Assembly: GCF_004382795.1 (NCBI RefSeq)
Contig: NZ_SMSG01000006.1
Span: 62,001 to 126,000, forward strand
Direction of reading: 5' to 3'
DNA from: Cumulibacter soli
GTDB taxonomy: Bacteria; Actinomycetota; Actinomycetes; Mycobacteriales; Antricoccaceae
Length of the DNA: 64,000 nt
Part shown: positions 62,090 through 64,000 of the stretch, one piece after another
Position numbering within the stretch: the first letter of the stretch is position 1
Layout of the letters: each line of letters starts with the position of its first letter
Made by a program: the position numbers and the translations under genes
The notes under the pieces: model-generated
The model's database searches: none
Told to the model about the DNA's origin: nothing
What the model saw: the letters and a program-made list of their open reading frames with translations, nothing else

Positions 62090-63117
62090 GGCTCCACGAT
62101 GATCTTGCAGTGCTCTTCAGGGTTTCCGAGTGCTTCGAACGCCCACGGCACATCGTCCAGCCCGACTCGGGCGGTGACCAGCGGTGCGACGTCGATATCT
62201 CCCTCGGCAATCGAACGCAGCGATGCCGCGAACTCCTCAGGTGTGTAGCCGAGGACGAACTGCAGCGATAGTTCTTTGCTGATCCCGAAGTAAGGGTTGA
62301 CCGTATCCGCGTTCATACACACGCCGACCACGACAGCGCGCGATTGCGCGGGGGCGTACCGCAGGATCTCGTCAAGGATTCCTGGTACGCCTATGGCCTC
62401 GAACACGACGAGGGGTGCTGCCGAGCCGGCACGTGCCCACGCGGTCTCCTCGCGAGGGTCGACCACGTCGGTCGCACCCAACTTCGCGGCGAGCGCACGA
62501 CGCGCTGGCGAGTAATCGGCGGCGATGATGGTGTCGACTCCCCGAATCTTCAGCGCCCCGATCACCGCCAGCCCGACCGGCCCGCAGCCGAGTACCACCG
62601 CCTTTTCGGCCTGCTCGATCTTGGACCGGTTCACCGCGTGCAAACCGACCGCCATCGGTTCGGTCAGCGCCGCGAGATGGGTCAGCAGCCCGTTCGGCAC
62701 CGGTAGCAGCAGCGGAGCGGACAGCAGCAGCCGCTCGCCGTACCCGCCGGCAACCCTGTTCGAGTAAACGATGGGGTCGACGCCGCCGTCCGATCGCAGC
62801 AGTATGGGGAATGCCGTGACCGGCGTGCCCGCTGGCGGCGCTTCGGCGTCCGGTCCGGCCTCGAGTACTTCACCGGCGAACTCATGCCCCATGAAGACGT
62901 CCTGGCTCAGGTCGAGCGGCTCGCCGCTGCGCGCCGGCACGCCTTCCATTTGCTGGCCGAGGGCCAGCATGTCTGCGCCGTGCTTGGCGAAGTGTAGGTC
63001 TGACCCGCAGATCCCGCAGGCCTTGACCTGCACGAGTACTTGGCCCGGACCGGGCACCGGCTCGGCAACATCGTCGCGAACCAGAAGTTCGCCGTCCCGC
63101 AGGACCGCTGCGCGCAT
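62086..63117 (-). CDS. Zinc-binding alcohol dehydrogenase-type oxidoreductase
   Basis: A 343-residue medium-chain dehydrogenase. Catalytic zinc ligands are in ACGICGSDLHF (Cys37) and FMGHEFAGEV (His78, Glu79); the NAD(P) site is VLGCGPVGLAVIGA. The four-cysteine structural zinc lobe is absent. Loop GADMLALGQQMEGVPARSGEPLDLS is an insertion relative to alcohol dehydrogenases. Operon partner of the flavoproteins on each side: its start shares one base with the stop codon of the luciferase-like gene (TAATG). Confidence 0.9.
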   Translation of the reverse strand: MRAAVLRDGELLVRDDVAEPVPGPGQVLVQVKACGICGSDLHFAKHGADMLALGQQMEGVPARSGEPLDLSQDVFMGHEFAGEVLEAGPDAEAPPAGTPVTAFPILLRSDGGVDPIVYSNRVAGGYGERLLLSAPLLLPVPNGLLTHLAALTEPMAVGLHAVNRSKIEQAEKAVVLGCGPVGLAVIGALKIRGVDTIIAADYSPARRALAAKLGATDVVDPREETAWARAGSAAPLVVFEAIGVPGILDEILRYAPAQSRAVVVGVCMNADTVNPYFGISKELSLQFVLGYTPEEFAASLRSIAEGDIDVAPLVTARVGLDDVPWAFEALGNPEEHCKIIVEP

Positions 63118-64000
63118 TACCGCACCGCCTTCTGGTTCGTTTCTTGGGCGTGGCTCTTGATCGCGTTGACGATCGCTTCGCCGGCGCGGCCGAGCAGCTC
63201 GTCTTTCTTCGCCACTGCCCAGTCGTGCGAGGCCCGCGGTGGCGCCAGGCGACCCTTGAAATGCGGGATCACGTGGCGGGCGAATAGCCGATACGACTCA
63301 ATGGTGGCGGCGGGCGAGGCCCAATCGTGGCCAAGCATCAGAAACGCGCCGAACCCACCGGACTGCTCTAGCAGCCCTTCGATGTACTCGATGGCATCGT
63401 CCGGCGTACCGATCATGGCGCGGCCGCTTTCGGCATACTGTTGGATAAACGCCTCGTCCGAAACCGATCCGTCATCGCCGTCGGCCAGTGGCACGAATCC
63501 CGCACCACCCCCGCCGAAGTACGCAGCGAAGTCACGCAGTCCGTACTTGCAGTCGTCGATCGCCTGCTCACGTGTGGCCGCGAGATGCATCTGTCCGAGC
63601 ACACGCCACGTCGAGCGGTCCGGAGCAGGCTGCCCGGCTTTGGCCGCCTGCTCTTCGACCACACCCCATGCGTTTCCGATCGCGGCGAATCCCTCTGCAG
63701 CCGCGGACATCGACAGCGAAAGCAGTGAGACGCCGTACTGCCCGGCCAGCCGCGGACCGGACGGCGAAACCATCGCTGCGACGGCGATCTCGGGATGCGG
63801 CCACTGATACGGGCGTACCTGCAGGCGCGCATCACGCATCGTGAACCAGTCGGTCTCCCGCGTCACCGGCTCATCGCTGGTGAACAGTGCGATCACCGCT
63901 TCCAAGGCCTCCTCGTGCATCCGCCGCTGATTGACCGGGTCGATACCGAGGATGTGCGCGTCCGTGGGTAACGCGCCGGGTCCGGTACCGAAGATGACAC
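63117..64000 (-). CDS. LLM-class flavin-dependent oxidoreductase, 5' end cut by window edge
   Basis: At least 294 residues are visible, open to the right edge. The upstream part reads FGTGPGALPTDAHILGIDP, the conserved segment of luciferase-like monooxygenases, which confirms that the frame continues past the ATG at 63918-63920. AAMVSPSGPRLAGQYGVSLLSLS and GTPDDAIEYIEGLLEQSGGFGAFLML are family segments. Cofactor is FMN or F420. It is the first visible gene of an operon with the zinc dehydrogenase and acyl-CoA dehydrogenase-like protein, which together suggest oxidation of a small non-sugar substrate. Confidence 0.9.
   Translation of the reverse strand, partial: VIFGTGPGALPTDAHILGIDPVNQRRMHEEALEAVIALFTSDEPVTRETDWFTMRDARLQVRPYQWPHPEIAVAAMVSPSGPRLAGQYGVSLLSLSMSAAAEGFAAIGNAWGVVEEQAAKAGQPAPDRSTWRVLGQMHLAATREQAIDDCKYGLRDFAAYFGGGGAGFVPLADGDDGSVSDEAFIQQYAESGRAMIGTPDDAIEYIEGLLEQSGGFGAFLMLGHDWASPAATIESYRLFARHVIPHFKGRLAPPRASHDWAVAKKDELLGRAGEAIVNAIKSHAQETNQKAVR

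Overview
The window is about 64 kb of GC-rich DNA, densely coded on both strands, with many GTG starts. The gene set is that of an actinobacterium: DUF3043, DUF4191, the glnA1/glnE/glnA2 group, the RNase H-acid phosphatase fusion, a zinc-ribbon/Nif3 pair, F420-type luciferase-like oxidoreductases, and a class A RNase P RNA. From memory, the left and centre follow the order of the Mycobacterium tuberculosis erpA-gcvT-pepA-sucB-DUF4191-RDD-glnA1 and glnE-glnA2 segment. The genus cannot be fixed from sequence alone; a non-mycobacterial actinobacterium seems most likely.

Layout. 1-8.4 kb holds a truncated acyl-CoA dehydrogenase start, a thiolase, erpA, a glycerate kinase, a double GNAT protein, gcvT and pepA. 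8.4-18 kb holds sucB, leuS with an apparent transcription attenuator, a lysine/alanine-rich membrane protein, DUF4191, RDD and glnA1, which has a clear GlnR box, followed by an unusual 19-bp repeat array. 18-24.5 kb is a small accessory island: a VOC protein, an AcoR/MimR-type regulator with a degenerate AAA+ domain, an esterase, a cyclohexanone-monooxygenase-like Baeyer-Villiger enzyme and an orphan binding lipoprotein. 24.5-30 kb holds a fused double phosphofructokinase of eukaryote-like layout, lpdA, a membrane protein and a sirtuin. 29.8-36.2 kb holds glnA2-amidotransferase-glnE (second GlnR box) and an L,D-transpeptidase. 36.4-47 kb is mixed metabolism, RNase P RNA, P450, acyl-CoA ligase and TSUP transporter. 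47.3-53 kb is a complete peptide-type ABC importer with fused ATPases. 53-64 kb holds RNase H/phosphatase, zinc-ribbon protein, Nif3, two acyl-CoA dehydrogenase-fold enzymes, pyrF, a beta-keto acid cleavage enzyme, and an operon of luciferase-like oxidoreductase, zinc dehydrogenase and acyl-CoA dehydrogenase-like protein that runs off the right edge.

How it works together. Nitrogen assimilation is the clearest module: two glutamine synthetases, the adenylyltransferase that modifies the first, and the same GTAAC-n6-GAAAC box in front of both synthetases. Lipoate-dependent metabolism is represented by sucB, lpdA and gcvT, although lipA and lipB are absent from their usual place after sucB. Several genes have a TANNNT -10 element 6-7 nt before the start codon and no Shine-Dalgarno sequence, which suggests leaderless mRNAs. 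Intergenic DNA holds recurring palindromes, including a two-member family whose variable arm shows compensatory changes.

No CRISPR array, insertion sequence, prophage gene, tRNA or rRNA was found. All statements are from reading the sequence; no search or folding program was run.
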